Positions 37,005-45,875 of a stretch of DNA of 64,000 bases are shown piece by piece. Position numbers and translations under genes: made by a program. The number at the start of each line of letters is the position of its first letter. Positions within the stretch are counted from its first letter, which is position 1. Location: contig NZ_JAVREK010000006.1 in NCBI RefSeq assembly GCF_031845375.1, positions 124,001 through 188,000 on the forward strand, read 5' to 3'. Source of the stretch: Streptomonospora wellingtoniae (lineage in GTDB: Bacteria > Actinomycetota > Actinomycetes > Streptosporangiales > Streptosporangiaceae). A model generated the notes under the pieces. That model was given only the letters and a program-made list of their open reading frames with translations, did no database searches and was not told where the DNA came from.

Positions 37005-37055
37005 ACCGGGGCGCGGCGGCGGACCGCCTGCGAGCAGTCGGCCGCCGCGCCCGGT
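37005..37055 (+). terminator. Hairpin after malate synthase
   Basis: Left arm 37005-37020 and right arm 37041-37055 pair over 15 bp with one bulged G (GCGCGGCGGC core) and a 20-nt loop. It may end the aceB transcript or attenuate read-through into glcD. Confidence 0.55.
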
Positions 37056-37146
37056 TGCCCTTGCCCGCAGGCGGGAAGTGGGAGAGAGTACGGACCTACC
37101 GCGGCCGACCCGCCGCGGTGCCGAGGACGGGGAGGGCGAGCCCCAC

Positions 37147-38613
37147 ATGGCCCAACCGCTCAGCGCGCTGATCCCGCGGCTGCGCGAGATCTGCGGCGAC
37201 GACGGTGTCATAACCGACCAGCACCGCCGCCGCACCTACGAGAGCGACGGCCTCACCTACCACGCGAGCACACCCGGCGTGGTGGTGCTGCCGACCAGTA
37301 CCGAGCAGGTCGCCGCGGTGGTGCGGCTGTGCGCGGAGACCGGGGTGCCCTACGTGCCGCGCGGCGCCGGCACCGGGCTGTCGGCGGGGGCGCTGCCCCA
37401 CAGCGAGGGCGTGCTCGTCGTGACCTCCCGGATGCGGCGCATCGTCGAGATCGACGTAGCCAACGAGCGCGCCGTCGTCCAGCCCGGCGTGGCCAACCTG
37501 GAGGTCACTCGCGCTGCGGCCCCGCACGGCTACTACTACGCCCCCGATCCCTCCAGCCAGCAGGTCTGCTCGGTGGGCGGCAACATCGCCGAGAACTCCG
37601 GCGGCGCGCACTGCCTCAAGTACGGCTTCACCGTCAACCACGTGACCGGGCTGGAGATCGTCACGCCGCAGGGCGAGGTGGTGCGGCTGGGCGGCAAGGC
37701 CGCCGACGCACCCGGCTACGACCTGCTGGGAGCCTTCGTCGGCTCCGAGGGCACGCTGGGCATCGCGACCGAGATCACCGTGCGGCTGCTGCGCTCGCCG
37801 CAGAAGGTCCGCACCCTGCTGGCGGCCTTCGAGACCATGGACGCCGGGGGCTCGGCCGTCTCGGCCATCATCTCCGCCGGCGTCCTTCCGGCGGCCGTGG
37901 AGATGATGGACGCGCTGTCCATCGAGGCCGCCGAGGCGGCGGTGGCCTGCGACTACCCGCCCGGCGCGGGGGCCGTGCTGATCGTCGAGCTCGACGGGCC
38001 CGCCGCCGACGTCGACGCCCAGTTCGACCGCGCCACGCGGCTGTGCCGCGAAGCCGGGGCGTTCGAGGTCCGCACCGCCGACGACGCCGCCGAGCGTGCC
38101 CGTATCTGGAAGGGGCGCAAGTCCGCGTTCGCCGCGGTGGGCCGCATCAGCCCCGCCTACATCGTCCAGGACGGCGTCGTGCCGCGCACCGCACTGCCCG
38201 AGGTGCTGCGCCGCATCGCCGAACTGTCGGCCGCCGCCTCCGGCATCCGCGTCGCCAACGTCTTCCACGCCGGAGACGGCAACCTGCACCCCCTCGTGCT
38301 GTTCGACGACTCCGAGCCCGGCGCCTCCGAGCGCGCCGCCGAGGTCTCCGGCAAGATCCTGGACCTGTGCATCGAGCACGGCGGATCCATCACGGGCGAG
38401 CACGGCGTCGGCGTCGACAAGGCCTGCCAGATGCCGGAGATGTTCTCCCCCGACGACCTGGAGACCATGGACCTCTTCCGCTCGGCCTTCGACCCCGACG
38501 GCATCGCCAACCCCGAGAAGCTGCTGCCCACACCGCGGCTGTGCGGGGAGCGGCCCGGTGTACGCAAGGGGGTCCACCCCCTCGTGGCCGAGGGCGCGGC
38601 GGAGCAGTTCTGA
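37147..38613 (+). CDS. glcD: Glycolate oxidase subunit GlcD (FAD-linked oxidase)
   Basis: 488 residues from ATG 37147; the upstream extension of the frame lacks homology. FAD-binding PCMH domain: VVVLPTSTEQVAAVVRLC, YVPRGAGTGLSAGALP, SVGGNIAENSGGAHCLKYG, LLGAFVGSEGTLGIATE. The C-terminal FAD-oxidase domain contains VFHAGDGNLHPLVLFD and ITGEHGVGVDKACQM, with the active-site His and Glu. It oxidises glycolate to glyoxylate as part of the membrane-associated GlcDEF complex. glcE and glcF follow at 58- and 61-bp gaps in one operon. Confidence 0.93.
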   Translation: MAQPLSALIPRLREICGDDGVITDQHRRRTYESDGLTYHASTPGVVVLPTSTEQVAAVVRLCAETGVPYVPRGAGTGLSAGALPHSEGVLVVTSRMRRIVEIDVANERAVVQPGVANLEVTRAAAPHGYYYAPDPSSQQVCSVGGNIAENSGGAHCLKYGFTVNHVTGLEIVTPQGEVVRLGGKAADAPGYDLLGAFVGSEGTLGIATEITVRLLRSPQKVRTLLAAFETMDAGGSAVSAIISAGVLPAAVEMMDALSIEAAEAAVACDYPPGAGAVLIVELDGPAADVDAQFDRATRLCREAGAFEVRTADDAAERARIWKGRKSAFAAVGRISPAYIVQDGVVPRTALPEVLRRIAELSAAASGIRVANVFHAGDGNLHPLVLFDDSEPGASERAAEVSGKILDLCIEHGGSITGEHGVGVDKACQMPEMFSPDDLETMDLFRSAFDPDGIANPEKLLPTPRLCGERPGVRKGVHPLVAEGAAEQF

Positions 38614-38671
38614 TGCGCGACCGCCCTCGGTGCGGGCACGGTGCGACGGACCACGAAGCGGGAGCACGGCA

Positions 38672-39922
38672 GTGACACAGGACGAGACGACCACGACGCC
38701 CCTGGCCGAGGCGCTCGGCGAAGGCGGCGCGGTGGTGCGCGAGGGCACTCCGGCCGACGCCGTCTGCGGGCGCGTCCCCCGCTTCGTCGCCCGGCCGCCC
38801 GACACCGCCGCGGCACAGGCTCTGCTGGCGGCCGCCGACCGCCTCGACCTGGCCACCGTCGTGCGAGGCAACGGCACGGCCTCGGACTGGGGAGCCCCGC
38901 CGCGGCGATGTGACCTGCTGCTGGAGACCACGGCGCTGTCCGGTGTGGAGCACGCCGCCGGCGACCTCGTCGTCCAGGCCGGCGCGGGCACCCCGCTGGC
39001 CGACCTGCAGGCCGATCTGGCTGCCGCCGGGCAGCGGCTGACCCTCGACCCCCTCGTCGCCGGCGGGACGGTCGGCGGCGCCGTCGCCACCGGACTGTCG
39101 GGGCCGCGCCGCCTCCTGCACGGGCCGCTGCGCGACCTGATCATCGGCATGACCGCCGTGCGCGCCGACGGGGTCGCCGCCTCCTCCGGCGGCCGCGTCG
39201 TCAAGAACGTCGCGGGCTACGACCTCGGCAAGCTGCACACCGGTGCCCTTGGCACCCTGGGGCTGATCACGTCGGCGACGTTCCGGCTGCACCCTCTGCC
39301 CGAAGCGCTGCGCACTATTGGCGCGACCGCCGCCGACCCCGAGACGGCCCAGCGGTGGACGCACGCCGTCCTCGGGTCGGGCGCCGTTCCCGCCGCGGTC
39401 GAGCTCGACTGGCCCGCGGACGGCCCGCTGTCGGTGCGCGTGCTGCTCGAGGGCGCTGAAGGCGGCATCGACGCCCGCGCCCGCACCGTGGCCGACGTGA
39501 TGGACGGCGCCGACGTCGCCGCAGGTCCGCCCACGGGGTGGGGCGTCCTGCCCGGCGGAGCCGACGACACCCTGCTCAAGATCGCTGTGCCCATCGGACA
39601 CGTCGCCGCTGCCGCCCGGCTGGTGCGCGAGGCCGCCCGCCGGCAGGGCGTTGACGCCGCCGTCGGCGGGTCGGCCGGCGCGGGCGTCCTCTTCGCCGCC
39701 CTGCCCGCCTCGGCCGACGCGGAGCCGGTCGGCGCCGTGGCCGCCGCGGTGCGCTCGGCCGTCGAGGGCGCCGTGACCGTGGCCCGCACGTCCCCCGCCC
39801 TCGCCGGGGCCGACCTGGACCGGTGGGGAGCGGTGCCCGGGCTGGAGCTGATGCGCGCCGTCAAGGTGCGGTTCGACCCACGCGGCCTGCTGGCGCCCGG
39901 CCGTTTCGCCGGCGGGATCTGA
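38672..39922 (+). CDS. glcE: Glycolate oxidase subunit GlcE (FAD-binding)
   Basis: 416 residues from GTG 38672 with GGGAG upstream. Shorter paralogue of GlcD: the FAD-binding half is retained (TVVRGNGTASDWGAPPRRCD, VVQAGAGTPLADLQADLAAAG, DPLVAGGTVGGAVATGLSG, GGRVVKNVAGYDLGKLHTGA). The C-terminal oxidase domain is reduced. It is the second flavoprotein-like subunit of the glycolate oxidase complex. Some family members lack tightly bound FAD. Operon position between glcD and glcF supports the call. Confidence 0.9.
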   Translation: MTQDETTTTPLAEALGEGGAVVREGTPADAVCGRVPRFVARPPDTAAAQALLAAADRLDLATVVRGNGTASDWGAPPRRCDLLLETTALSGVEHAAGDLVVQAGAGTPLADLQADLAAAGQRLTLDPLVAGGTVGGAVATGLSGPRRLLHGPLRDLIIGMTAVRADGVAASSGGRVVKNVAGYDLGKLHTGALGTLGLITSATFRLHPLPEALRTIGATAADPETAQRWTHAVLGSGAVPAAVELDWPADGPLSVRVLLEGAEGGIDARARTVADVMDGADVAAGPPTGWGVLPGGADDTLLKIAVPIGHVAAAARLVREAARRQGVDAAVGGSAGAGVLFAALPASADAEPVGAVAAAVRSAVEGAVTVARTSPALAGADLDRWGAVPGLELMRAVKVRFDPRGLLAPGRFAGGI

Positions 39923-39983
39923 GGCGCCGACCGGCGGATACGGGCCACGTTCCAGGCGACACCGTGCGGAAAGGGAGGACGCC

Positions 39984-41312
39984 GTGACCGACAGCGAGAC
40001 CGCCCCCGGGGCCCGTGAGGGGGCCCGCTCCTTCGACGACCTTCTCGGCGACTGCGTGCACTGCGGGTTCTGCCTGCCCACCTGTCCCACCTACGTGCTG
40101 TGGGGCGAGGAGATGGACTCCCCGCGGGGGCGCATCCACCTGATGGGCCAGATGCGCGAGGACGACGTGCTCAGCGAGGCCGCCACGGGCCACTTCGACA
40201 ACTGCTTGGGGTGTCTGGCGTGTGTCAGCTCCTGTCCCTCGGGGGTGGCCTACGACGCGCTGATCGAGTCGACCCGCGTGACGGTGGAGCGCGAGCACCG
40301 CCGCTCGCCCGGCGAGAGGCTGCTGCGGACGGCGGTCTTCGCGCTGTTCCCGCACCGCCGGCGGCTCGAACTGCTGCGGGCGCCGCTGAAGGCCTATCAG
40401 GCCAGCGGGCTGGACCGGCTGGTGCGCCGATCGGGGGTGCTGGAGCGGATCTCCCCCGCGCTGGCCACGATGGAGCGCATCGCGCCACCGCTGACCGGGG
40501 CCGTGCCGCGCCTGCCCGAGGTCGTCCCGGCACGCGGTCGGCGGCGCGCCGTGGTGGGCATGCTCACGGGGTGCGTGCAGGGAGCGTTCTTCCCGCAGGT
40601 CAACACAGCCACGGCGCGGGTGCTGGCCAGCGAGGGCTGCGACGTCGTCGTCCCCGGAGACCAGGGCTGCTGCGGCGCCCTGTCCGCCCACACCGGGCGC
40701 GCCGAGGAGGCCGCCGACTTTGCGCGCGCCACCGTCGCCGCCTTCTCGAAGGCCGGTGTGGACGCCGTCGTCGTCAACTCCGCCGGATGCGGCGCGTCCA
40801 TGAAGCACTACGGCCGACTGATGCAGGAGGCCGGTGCGAGCCCCGAGGAGACGCGCCGCGCCGAGGAGCTCTCGGCGAAGGTGGTGGACCTGTCGGAGTA
40901 CCTGGTTCGGCTCGGCCCGCGGGCGCCCCGCCGCCCGCTGCCGGTGCGCGCCGCCTACCACGACGCCTGCCACCTGTCGCACGGCCAGGGCGTCGCCGCC
41001 CAGCCGCGCGAGCTGCTGCGCGCGATCCCCGACCTGGAGGTCGCCGACCTGCCCAACCCGGAGGTCTGCTGCGGCTCTGCGGGCGTCTACAATCTGCTGC
41101 GCCCGCAAGCCGCAGGCGACTTGGGCGTGCGCAAGAGCGATGACGTGCGGTCGACGGGAGCCGAACTCCTTGTGGCGGGCAACCCCGGCTGCTCGCTGCA
41201 GATCGCCTCCGCCATGGAACGCGCGGGCACGCCGATCTCGGTGGCCCACACCGCCCAGGTCCTCGACGCCTCAATCCGCGGCCTCGACCCTGCGGCGCTG
41301 CTCTCCCGCTGA
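39984..41312 (+). CDS. glcF: Glycolate oxidase iron-sulfur subunit GlcF
   Basis: 442 residues from GTG 39984 with GGGAGG nearby. Two 4Fe-4S ferredoxin-type sites at residues about 24-75: CVHCGFCLPTCPT and CLGCLACVSSCPS. Two CCG domains follow: GDQGCCGALSAHTG with NSAGCGASMKHYG, and AYHDACHLSHGQG with NPEVCCGSAGVYN. It passes electrons from the flavin subunits, presumably to menaquinone. Last gene of the glc operon; a weak inverted repeat follows the stop. Confidence 0.94.
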   Translation: MTDSETAPGAREGARSFDDLLGDCVHCGFCLPTCPTYVLWGEEMDSPRGRIHLMGQMREDDVLSEAATGHFDNCLGCLACVSSCPSGVAYDALIESTRVTVEREHRRSPGERLLRTAVFALFPHRRRLELLRAPLKAYQASGLDRLVRRSGVLERISPALATMERIAPPLTGAVPRLPEVVPARGRRRAVVGMLTGCVQGAFFPQVNTATARVLASEGCDVVVPGDQGCCGALSAHTGRAEEAADFARATVAAFSKAGVDAVVVNSAGCGASMKHYGRLMQEAGASPEETRRAEELSAKVVDLSEYLVRLGPRAPRRPLPVRAAYHDACHLSHGQGVAAQPRELLRAIPDLEVADLPNPEVCCGSAGVYNLLRPQAAGDLGVRKSDDVRSTGAELLVAGNPGCSLQIASAMERAGTPISVAHTAQVLDASIRGLDPAALLSR

Positions 41313-41575
41313 GCCCTGGACTTCCAGCTCCGCCCGCGGTTCCGGTCCGTACCGGGACCGCCGGCGGAGCCGCCCCGCCGAGCGAGCGCATGCGATCTTC
41401 CTGATCCTGCCGGAACCGGTCCGCGCAGGTCGGGAGGGTGCATGGCGGCACGATGCTCCCGCGCGGACGCTCCACGCTGCGCGTCGAACGAATTCCGGAC
41501 ACGCTGGGTGAACGAAACCACGGGGGAAACACCGGGATTTCCCGGGAAACCGCCCCTGACCCTGCCGGACGCCGG

Positions 41576-41581
41576 TAACTT
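41576..41581 (+). promoter_or_regulatory. -10 element (TAACTT) of a leaderless transcript
   Basis: TAACTT lies 6 nt before the ATG at 41588 and no ribosome site precedes that start. Confidence 0.5.
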
Positions 41582-41587
41582 TCCGCT

Positions 41588-42448
41588 ATGCCCAGCGCCG
41601 AACACGAGATGCCGATCGAGTTCCTGCACAACCGCCCGGAGCTGGCGGCACGACTGCTCGAACAGTTCGGCATCGACGTCCCCGAGCACGACCAGGCCCT
41701 GCTGGCGGCGGGGGACTGCACCGACATCCAGCCCTTCGACTACCGTGCCGACGCGGTCGTCACCTTCAGCAGAGGCGGAACCGTGCACATGGCGGTGATC
41801 GTCGAGGTCCAACGCAGCAAGCCCGAGCGCAAGTGGTACGCCTGGCCCCTGTACGTCGCCACGGTGCGGGCTCGTCTGAAATGCCCAGTCCTGCTCCTCG
41901 TCATCTGCGAGGACGACGCCACAGCGGTCAAGGCCGCCAAGCCCATTCCGCTGGGCAATCCCGGTTTCCGCCTGGTTCCGCTGGTGGTCGGCCCGTCCCG
42001 GGTGCCCGTGGTCACCTCTCCGCAGGAGGCGCGGGCGATGCCCGAGATCGCCGTACTCTCGGCGCTGGCGCACGGCGGAGAGAACGAGAAGACCCTGCTG
42101 GCCTGCATTGAGGCGCTGGATGCCCTGCCGGACGACACGTTCAGGCTCTATTATGACTTCGTACTCACCGCGCTGTCGGGAGCGGCCCTACGCAACTGGG
42201 AGGAACTGATGGCGTCCACCGCCGACAAGTACCGCAGCGAGTTCGCCCGCAGGTACGTCAGCGAAGGCGAAGCACGCGGAGAAGCGCGGGGAGAAGCGCG
42301 GGCGGTCCTCGAGATACTCGACGCCCGCGGCATCGACGTCACCGACGCCGCCCGCGCCCGCATCACCGCCTGCACCTGCACCAGCACACTCACCACCTGG
42401 ATCCGCCGCGCCGCCACCGCCGACTCCGCCCACGAACTCTTCGCCTGA
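41588..42448 (+). CDS. PD-(D/E)XK-like protein with GEAR repeats
   Basis: 286 residues. The first 180 resemble Rpn/transposase-associated PD-(D/E)XK proteins widespread as orphans in actinomycetes. An Asp in FDYRADAVVTF is followed after about 20 residues by VIVEVQRSKPERKWYAWPLY, where E-x-Q resembles the nuclease core. LKCPVLLLVICED and PEIAVLSALAHGG follow. The C terminus has three GEAR tetrapeptides (EARGEARGEAR, likely a coiled-coil arm), then AVLEILDARGIDVTDAARAR and ITACTCTSTLTTWIRRAATA. The 3' 250 bp are duplicated immediately downstream. Nuclease activity is not shown, and no transposon ends were found. Confidence 0.75.
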   Translation: MPSAEHEMPIEFLHNRPELAARLLEQFGIDVPEHDQALLAAGDCTDIQPFDYRADAVVTFSRGGTVHMAVIVEVQRSKPERKWYAWPLYVATVRARLKCPVLLLVICEDDATAVKAAKPIPLGNPGFRLVPLVVGPSRVPVVTSPQEARAMPEIAVLSALAHGGENEKTLLACIEALDALPDDTFRLYYDFVLTALSGAALRNWEELMASTADKYRSEFARRYVSEGEARGEARGEARAVLEILDARGIDVTDAARARITACTCTSTLTTWIRRAATADSAHELFA

Positions 42449-42450
42449 GG
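42201..42450 (+). repeat. Tandem duplication, copy A
   Basis: 250 bp covering the 3' end of the PD-(D/E)XK-like gene, from AGGAACTGATGG to the TGAGG just past the stop. It recurs almost unchanged at 42478-42751. Differences are a few substitutions and the number of GEAR codons (three here). Confidence 0.9.
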
Positions 42451-42464
42451 CTCCGGACGCACCC

Positions 42465-42749
42465 GTGCCCGAAGAGAAGGAACTGATGGCGTCCACCGCC
42501 GACAAGTACCGCAGCGAGTTCGCCCGAAGGTACGTCAGCGAAGGCGAAGCGCGCGGAGAAGCGCGCGGAGAAGCACGCGGAGAAGCACGGGGAGAAGCGC
42601 GGGCGGTCCTCGAGATACTCGACGCCCGCGGCATCGACGTCACCGACGCCGCCCGCGCCCGCATCACCGCCTGCACCTGCACCAGCACACTCACCACCTG
42701 GATCCGTCGCGCCGCCACCGCCGACTCCGCCCACGAACTCTTCGCCTGA
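42465..42749 (+). pseudogene. Duplicated C-terminal fragment of the PD-(D/E)XK-like gene
   Basis: A 94-codon open frame (GTG 42465) whose last 88 residues repeat the C terminus of the preceding protein, with five GEAR repeats instead of three. It lacks the nuclease-like domain and has no obvious promoter. GAAGAGAAGGAACTG before the internal ATG could act as a weak ribosome site. It is best seen as a fragment left by tandem duplication. Expression as a small coiled-coil protein that interferes with its parent is possible but unsupported. Confidence 0.75.
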
Positions 42750-42751
42750 GG
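42478..42751 (+). repeat. Tandem duplication, copy B
   Basis: 274 bp matching 42201-42450. The extra 24 bp are exactly two additional 12-bp GEAR codon blocks, so the short repeat has expanded or contracted after the duplication. The two copies are separated by 27 bp of unrelated sequence. Confidence 0.9.
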
Positions 42752-42803
42752 GCTCTTTCGGGTCCCCCCGTAGGCGCCCGGCTGCGGCCGTTCGGCGGCT
42801 AGA

Positions 42804-43631
42804 CTAGGGGGTGTCCAGGTCCGCCAGGATCTCGCCCTCGGCCACGAGGACCGCCGGGCCGCGCAGGCGGGCGCCCTCGGCGTCGAGGAGGACGACACAC
42901 TCGCCGCCGGGGACGCGCACCCGCCAGGCGGCCTCCTCGCCGGGAGGGGTCGCCGCGACCGCGACGGCGACGATTCCGGTTCCGCAAGAGCGGGTCTCGC
43001 CGGACCCGCGCTCATTGACACGCATCTCCAATATCCCCGGCGCCACCTGGGCGAACACCTCGACGTTGGCGCCCTCGGGGAACTGCGCCGGGTCGAGCTG
43101 CGGCCGCCCGCTCAAGTCCACCCCTGCCGGGCCGCCCGCCACCCGGCAGGCCAGGTGCGGGTTGCCGACATCCACGCGCACTCCCTGCACCGGGCCGCCG
43201 GCCAACACCACCTCGGCCTCGCCGAGCACCTCGGGGCGGCCCATGTCCACGGTGGCGTCGCCGTCGTCCTCCAGCACCACGCGGCGCGCCCCGGCACGAG
43301 TGCCCACCGCCAGCTCGCCGCCCGAGACCAGGCCGCGGTCGGCAAGGTAGCGGGCGAACACGCGCACGCCGTTGCCGCACATCTCGGCGACGCTTCCGTC
43401 GGCGTTTCGGTAGTCCATGAACCACTCACACTCGGCAGCTGAGGCCGCCGGGCCGGTCAGCGCTTCGCCCAGGGCGGCGGTGCGCACGACACGCAGCACC
43501 CCGTCGGCACCGATCCCGGCGCGGCGGTCGCACAAGCGGGCGACCGCGGCCGGGCGCAGGTCCAGCGCACCGTCGGGGTCGGGAAGGATCACGAAGTCGT
43601 TCTCGGTGCCGTGCCCTTTGGCGAATCGCAT
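42804..43631 (-). CDS. dapF: Diaminopimelate epimerase
   Basis: 275 residues from ATG 43631, giving MRFAKGHGTENDFVILPDPD, the usual start; the frame runs far upstream as a shadow of miaA and the VOC gene. Both catalytic cysteines are present in NADGSVAEMCGNGVRVFARY and GSGETRSCGTGIVAVAVAA. It interconverts LL- and meso-diaminopimelate for lysine and peptidoglycan. Divergent from miaA with a 198-bp gap. Next to miaA as in other actinobacteria, though there usually in the same direction. Confidence 0.95.
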   Translation of the reverse strand: MRFAKGHGTENDFVILPDPDGALDLRPAAVARLCDRRAGIGADGVLRVVRTAALGEALTGPAASAAECEWFMDYRNADGSVAEMCGNGVRVFARYLADRGLVSGGELAVGTRAGARRVVLEDDGDATVDMGRPEVLGEAEVVLAGGPVQGVRVDVGNPHLACRVAGGPAGVDLSGRPQLDPAQFPEGANVEVFAQVAPGILEMRVNERGSGETRSCGTGIVAVAVAATPPGEEAAWRVRVPGGECVVLLDAEGARLRGPAVLVAEGEILADLDTP

Positions 43632-43829
43632 GGGCTCAATCCTAAGCGCGCCCGAGGCCGCCGCCGCGCCGGTGAACAGGGGCGGCGGCGCGGGCCGGCG
43701 GTGCTGCCGACGGCTCCGGCGCTCGCGCCGAGGCCCGTCCGGGGCGCCGCCGCTGCCACACTGGAACCCGGGGCGCCGGCGGTCCGGCCCCCCGCGCGCT
43801 ACAGCCGGAGCATGAGGAGGCGGGACCGA

Positions 43830-44768
43830 GTGGACGGGCACCGGGACGGTACCGCAGACCCGGTGGTCGCGGTGGTGGGAGCCACCGCCGCGGGCAAGTC
43901 GGACCTCGCTGTGGACCTGGCCCTGCGCATGGGCGCGGCCTCCGGCGGCGCCGAGATCGTCAACGCCGACTCGATGCAGCTGTACCGCGGGATGGACATC
44001 GGCACCGCCAAGCTCGCCCCGGAGGAGCGCCGAGGAGTGCCCCACCACCTGCTCGACATCTGGGACGTCACACGCACCGCCAACGTCGCCGAGTACCAGG
44101 GGCTGGCCCGCGGCCGCATCGACGGGCTGCGCCGGCGGGGCACCGTACCGGTCCTGGTGGGGGGCTCGGGCCTGTACGTGCGCGCCGCGCTGGACGAGCT
44201 CGACTTCCCCGGCACCGACCCCGGCGTCCGCGCCCGGCTGGAGGCCGAGCTGGAGGAGCGCGGACCGGCGCCGCTGTACGCACGCCTGGCCGAGAGCGAC
44301 CCGCCTGCGGCCGAGGCGATCCTGCCCGGCAACGGCCGGAGGATCGTGCGGGCGCTGGAGGTCATCGAGCTGACCGGGCGGCCATTCACGGCGACGCTGC
44401 CCGAGCACACCTCGCGCTACCCGTGCGTCCAGATCGGCGTGCGGGTGCCGCGACCGGAGCTCGACGCCCGGATCGCGGACCGCGTGGACCGGATGTGGAG
44501 CGCCGGTCTGGTCGAGGAGGTGCGCGCGCTGGGCGAGCGCGGCCTCGCCGAGGGCCGCACCGCCTCGCGGGCGCTGGGCTACGCCCAGGTGCTGCACTAC
44601 CTTGCGGGCGACTGCGACGAGGACGAGGCGCGGTCGGAGACCGTGCGCGCCACCCGCCGCTTCGCCCGGCGCCAGGAGTCCTGGTTCCGCCGCGACCCCC
44701 GCGTACACTGGCTCGACCACGACGACCCCGGCCTCGTCGATCGCGCTCTGGAGCTGGTGCACACCTGA
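43830..44768 (+). CDS. miaA: tRNA dimethylallyltransferase
   Basis: 312 residues from GTG 43830, selected because AGGAGG (43815-43820) lies 9 nt upstream; an ATG at 43812 would add six residues. P-loop GATAAGKSDLAVDLA near residue 20, NADSMQLYRGMDIGTAKL, HHLLDIWDVT, PVLVGGSGLYVRAALD and the insertion SRALGYAQVLHYL are conserved. It transfers a dimethylallyl group to A37 of tRNAs reading UNN codons. MiaB, encoded 4 kb further on, then methylthiolates the product. Confidence 0.95.
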   Translation: MDGHRDGTADPVVAVVGATAAGKSDLAVDLALRMGAASGGAEIVNADSMQLYRGMDIGTAKLAPEERRGVPHHLLDIWDVTRTANVAEYQGLARGRIDGLRRRGTVPVLVGGSGLYVRAALDELDFPGTDPGVRARLEAELEERGPAPLYARLAESDPPAAEAILPGNGRRIVRALEVIELTGRPFTATLPEHTSRYPCVQIGVRVPRPELDARIADRVDRMWSAGLVEEVRALGERGLAEGRTASRALGYAQVLHYLAGDCDEDEARSETVRATRRFARRQESWFRRDPRVHWLDHDDPGLVDRALELVHT

Positions 44769-44831
44769 GAGCACCCCGTTTCGCCGGGAACCGCCCGAAT
44801 GCGCGATTGCGAACACGGGTACGACCCGCCC

Positions 44832-45590
44832 ATGACAACTGCGGTGGAGTACCCGGCGGGGGCGCCGTGCTGGTTCGAGCTCTCGGTGCCCGACCTGGGC
44901 CGCGCGAAGGAGTTCTACGCCGGGCTGTTCGGGTGGGAGTTCGACGACCTGCCCTACACCCAGGCCCGCCTTCGCGGGCGGCGGGTCGCCGGGATCAGCC
45001 AGCGCTGGGGCAGCGACACGGGCCCAGCCGAGCCCGCCGCGTGGACGGTCCTGCTGGCCACCCGCGACCTCGACACGGCGCTGCGCGCCGTCGCCGAGAC
45101 CGGAGGCCACCTGTCGTCGCCGCGCCAGGACATCGGCGACCTGGGCGCCGTGGCGCTCGCCCGCGATCCGGCCGGCACCGAGTTCGGCCTGTGGCAGCCG
45201 GGCACCCTGCGCGGCTGCGAGGCCACCGGACCGGGCAGCCCGGTGTGGAGCGAAGTCGCCAGCGACGACATCCAGCGGACCGCGTCCTTCCTGGTCCGTG
45301 TCCTGGGCTGCGAACCCGAGCGGGTGGAGGGGTTCGAGTTCGTCACCCTCTACAGCGGCGGCTGGCCCGTGCTCGGGGTCTACGGCGGCGACGGACGCCC
45401 CCGCAGCGGCCACGCCGCCTGGCTCACCTACTTCGCAGTGCGCAGCGCGGACGCGGCGGCCGACTACACTCGCGGCGCGGGCGGCGGTGTCGTGCGCGCG
45501 CCCGCCGACTCCCCCTACGGCCGCTGGTGCCTGTTGGCCGACCCCTTCGGCGCGCGCCTGGCCGCGGTCGAGCCCACCGAGGCCGCGTGA
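44832..45590 (+). CDS. Two-domain VOC (glyoxalase/bleomycin-resistance-like) protein
   Basis: 252 residues from ATG 44832; an in-frame start at 44799 adds 11 residues without support. Two vicinal-oxygen-chelate repeats: residues about 10-125 (PCWFELSVPDLGRAKEFYAG to DPAGTEFGLWQPG) and about 135-250 (PVWSEVASDDIQRTASFLVR to LLADPFGARLAAVEP). Metal-ligand positions are only partly conserved. Proteins of this type in actinomycetes are of unknown substrate. It follows miaA by 63 bp and may be cotranscribed. Confidence 0.87.
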   Translation: MTTAVEYPAGAPCWFELSVPDLGRAKEFYAGLFGWEFDDLPYTQARLRGRRVAGISQRWGSDTGPAEPAAWTVLLATRDLDTALRAVAETGGHLSSPRQDIGDLGAVALARDPAGTEFGLWQPGTLRGCEATGPGSPVWSEVASDDIQRTASFLVRVLGCEPERVEGFEFVTLYSGGWPVLGVYGGDGRPRSGHAAWLTYFAVRSADAAADYTRGAGGGVVRAPADSPYGRWCLLADPFGARLAAVEPTEAA

Positions 45591-45605
45591 GCCGACGCTC
45601 GCGGT

Positions 45606-45622
45606 CCGAATACCGTTGATCT
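45606..45622 (+). repeat. Detached left-arm fragment of palindromic element copy 3
   Basis: CCGAATACCGTTGATCT repeats the left flank and first half of the left arm of copies 2 and 4 (CCGAATCCCGTTGATCT). The rest of that arm (CTTGTAGCTATCG) resumes at 45796, so 173 bp appear inserted, with CT present on both sides. Confidence 0.6.
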
Positions 45623-45795
45623 ATTCCCAAAACAGCGGAGCTAGCACCTCTGAGCTGGGCAAACGCACTCCATCGCGAGGCGCCCACGAAATCCCGTTAT
45701 CGTTCCGTGACATTCCCTGAAGTGGGTCTGGAGCGGGCCGGTTCACCCTCGTTTTGTTCCTCCGGTACGGCCGACCAGAGGGAGGCCCCACACAG

Positions 45796-45844
45796 CTTGT
45801 AGCTATCGTCACTGGAAATCGTTTTACTTCACGATAGCTACAAG
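45796..45844. repeat. Interspersed palindromic element, copy 3 (interrupted)
   Basis: Arms 45796-45808 and 45832-45844 pair over 13 bp (CTTGTAGCTATCG). The right arm continues GATCGCCGGGG, whereas the left partner is missing because sequence before it is unrelated. The 23-nt centre differs from copy 2 at only two positions. It is between the convergent VOC and LigB-type genes. Confidence 0.85.
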
Positions 45845-45875
45845 ATCGCCGGGGTTTGGGCCCGCCCAACAGTCT

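Noticed and set aside
42250..42600. CRISPR-like or transposon-end repeats around the GEAR codons
   Set aside because: The 12-bp units are coding and contiguous, and the larger copies are a tandem duplication without inverted ends.
43632..45413. A long reverse-strand extension of dapF
   Set aside because: It is the shadow of miaA and the VOC gene. DapF homology starts exactly at 43631.
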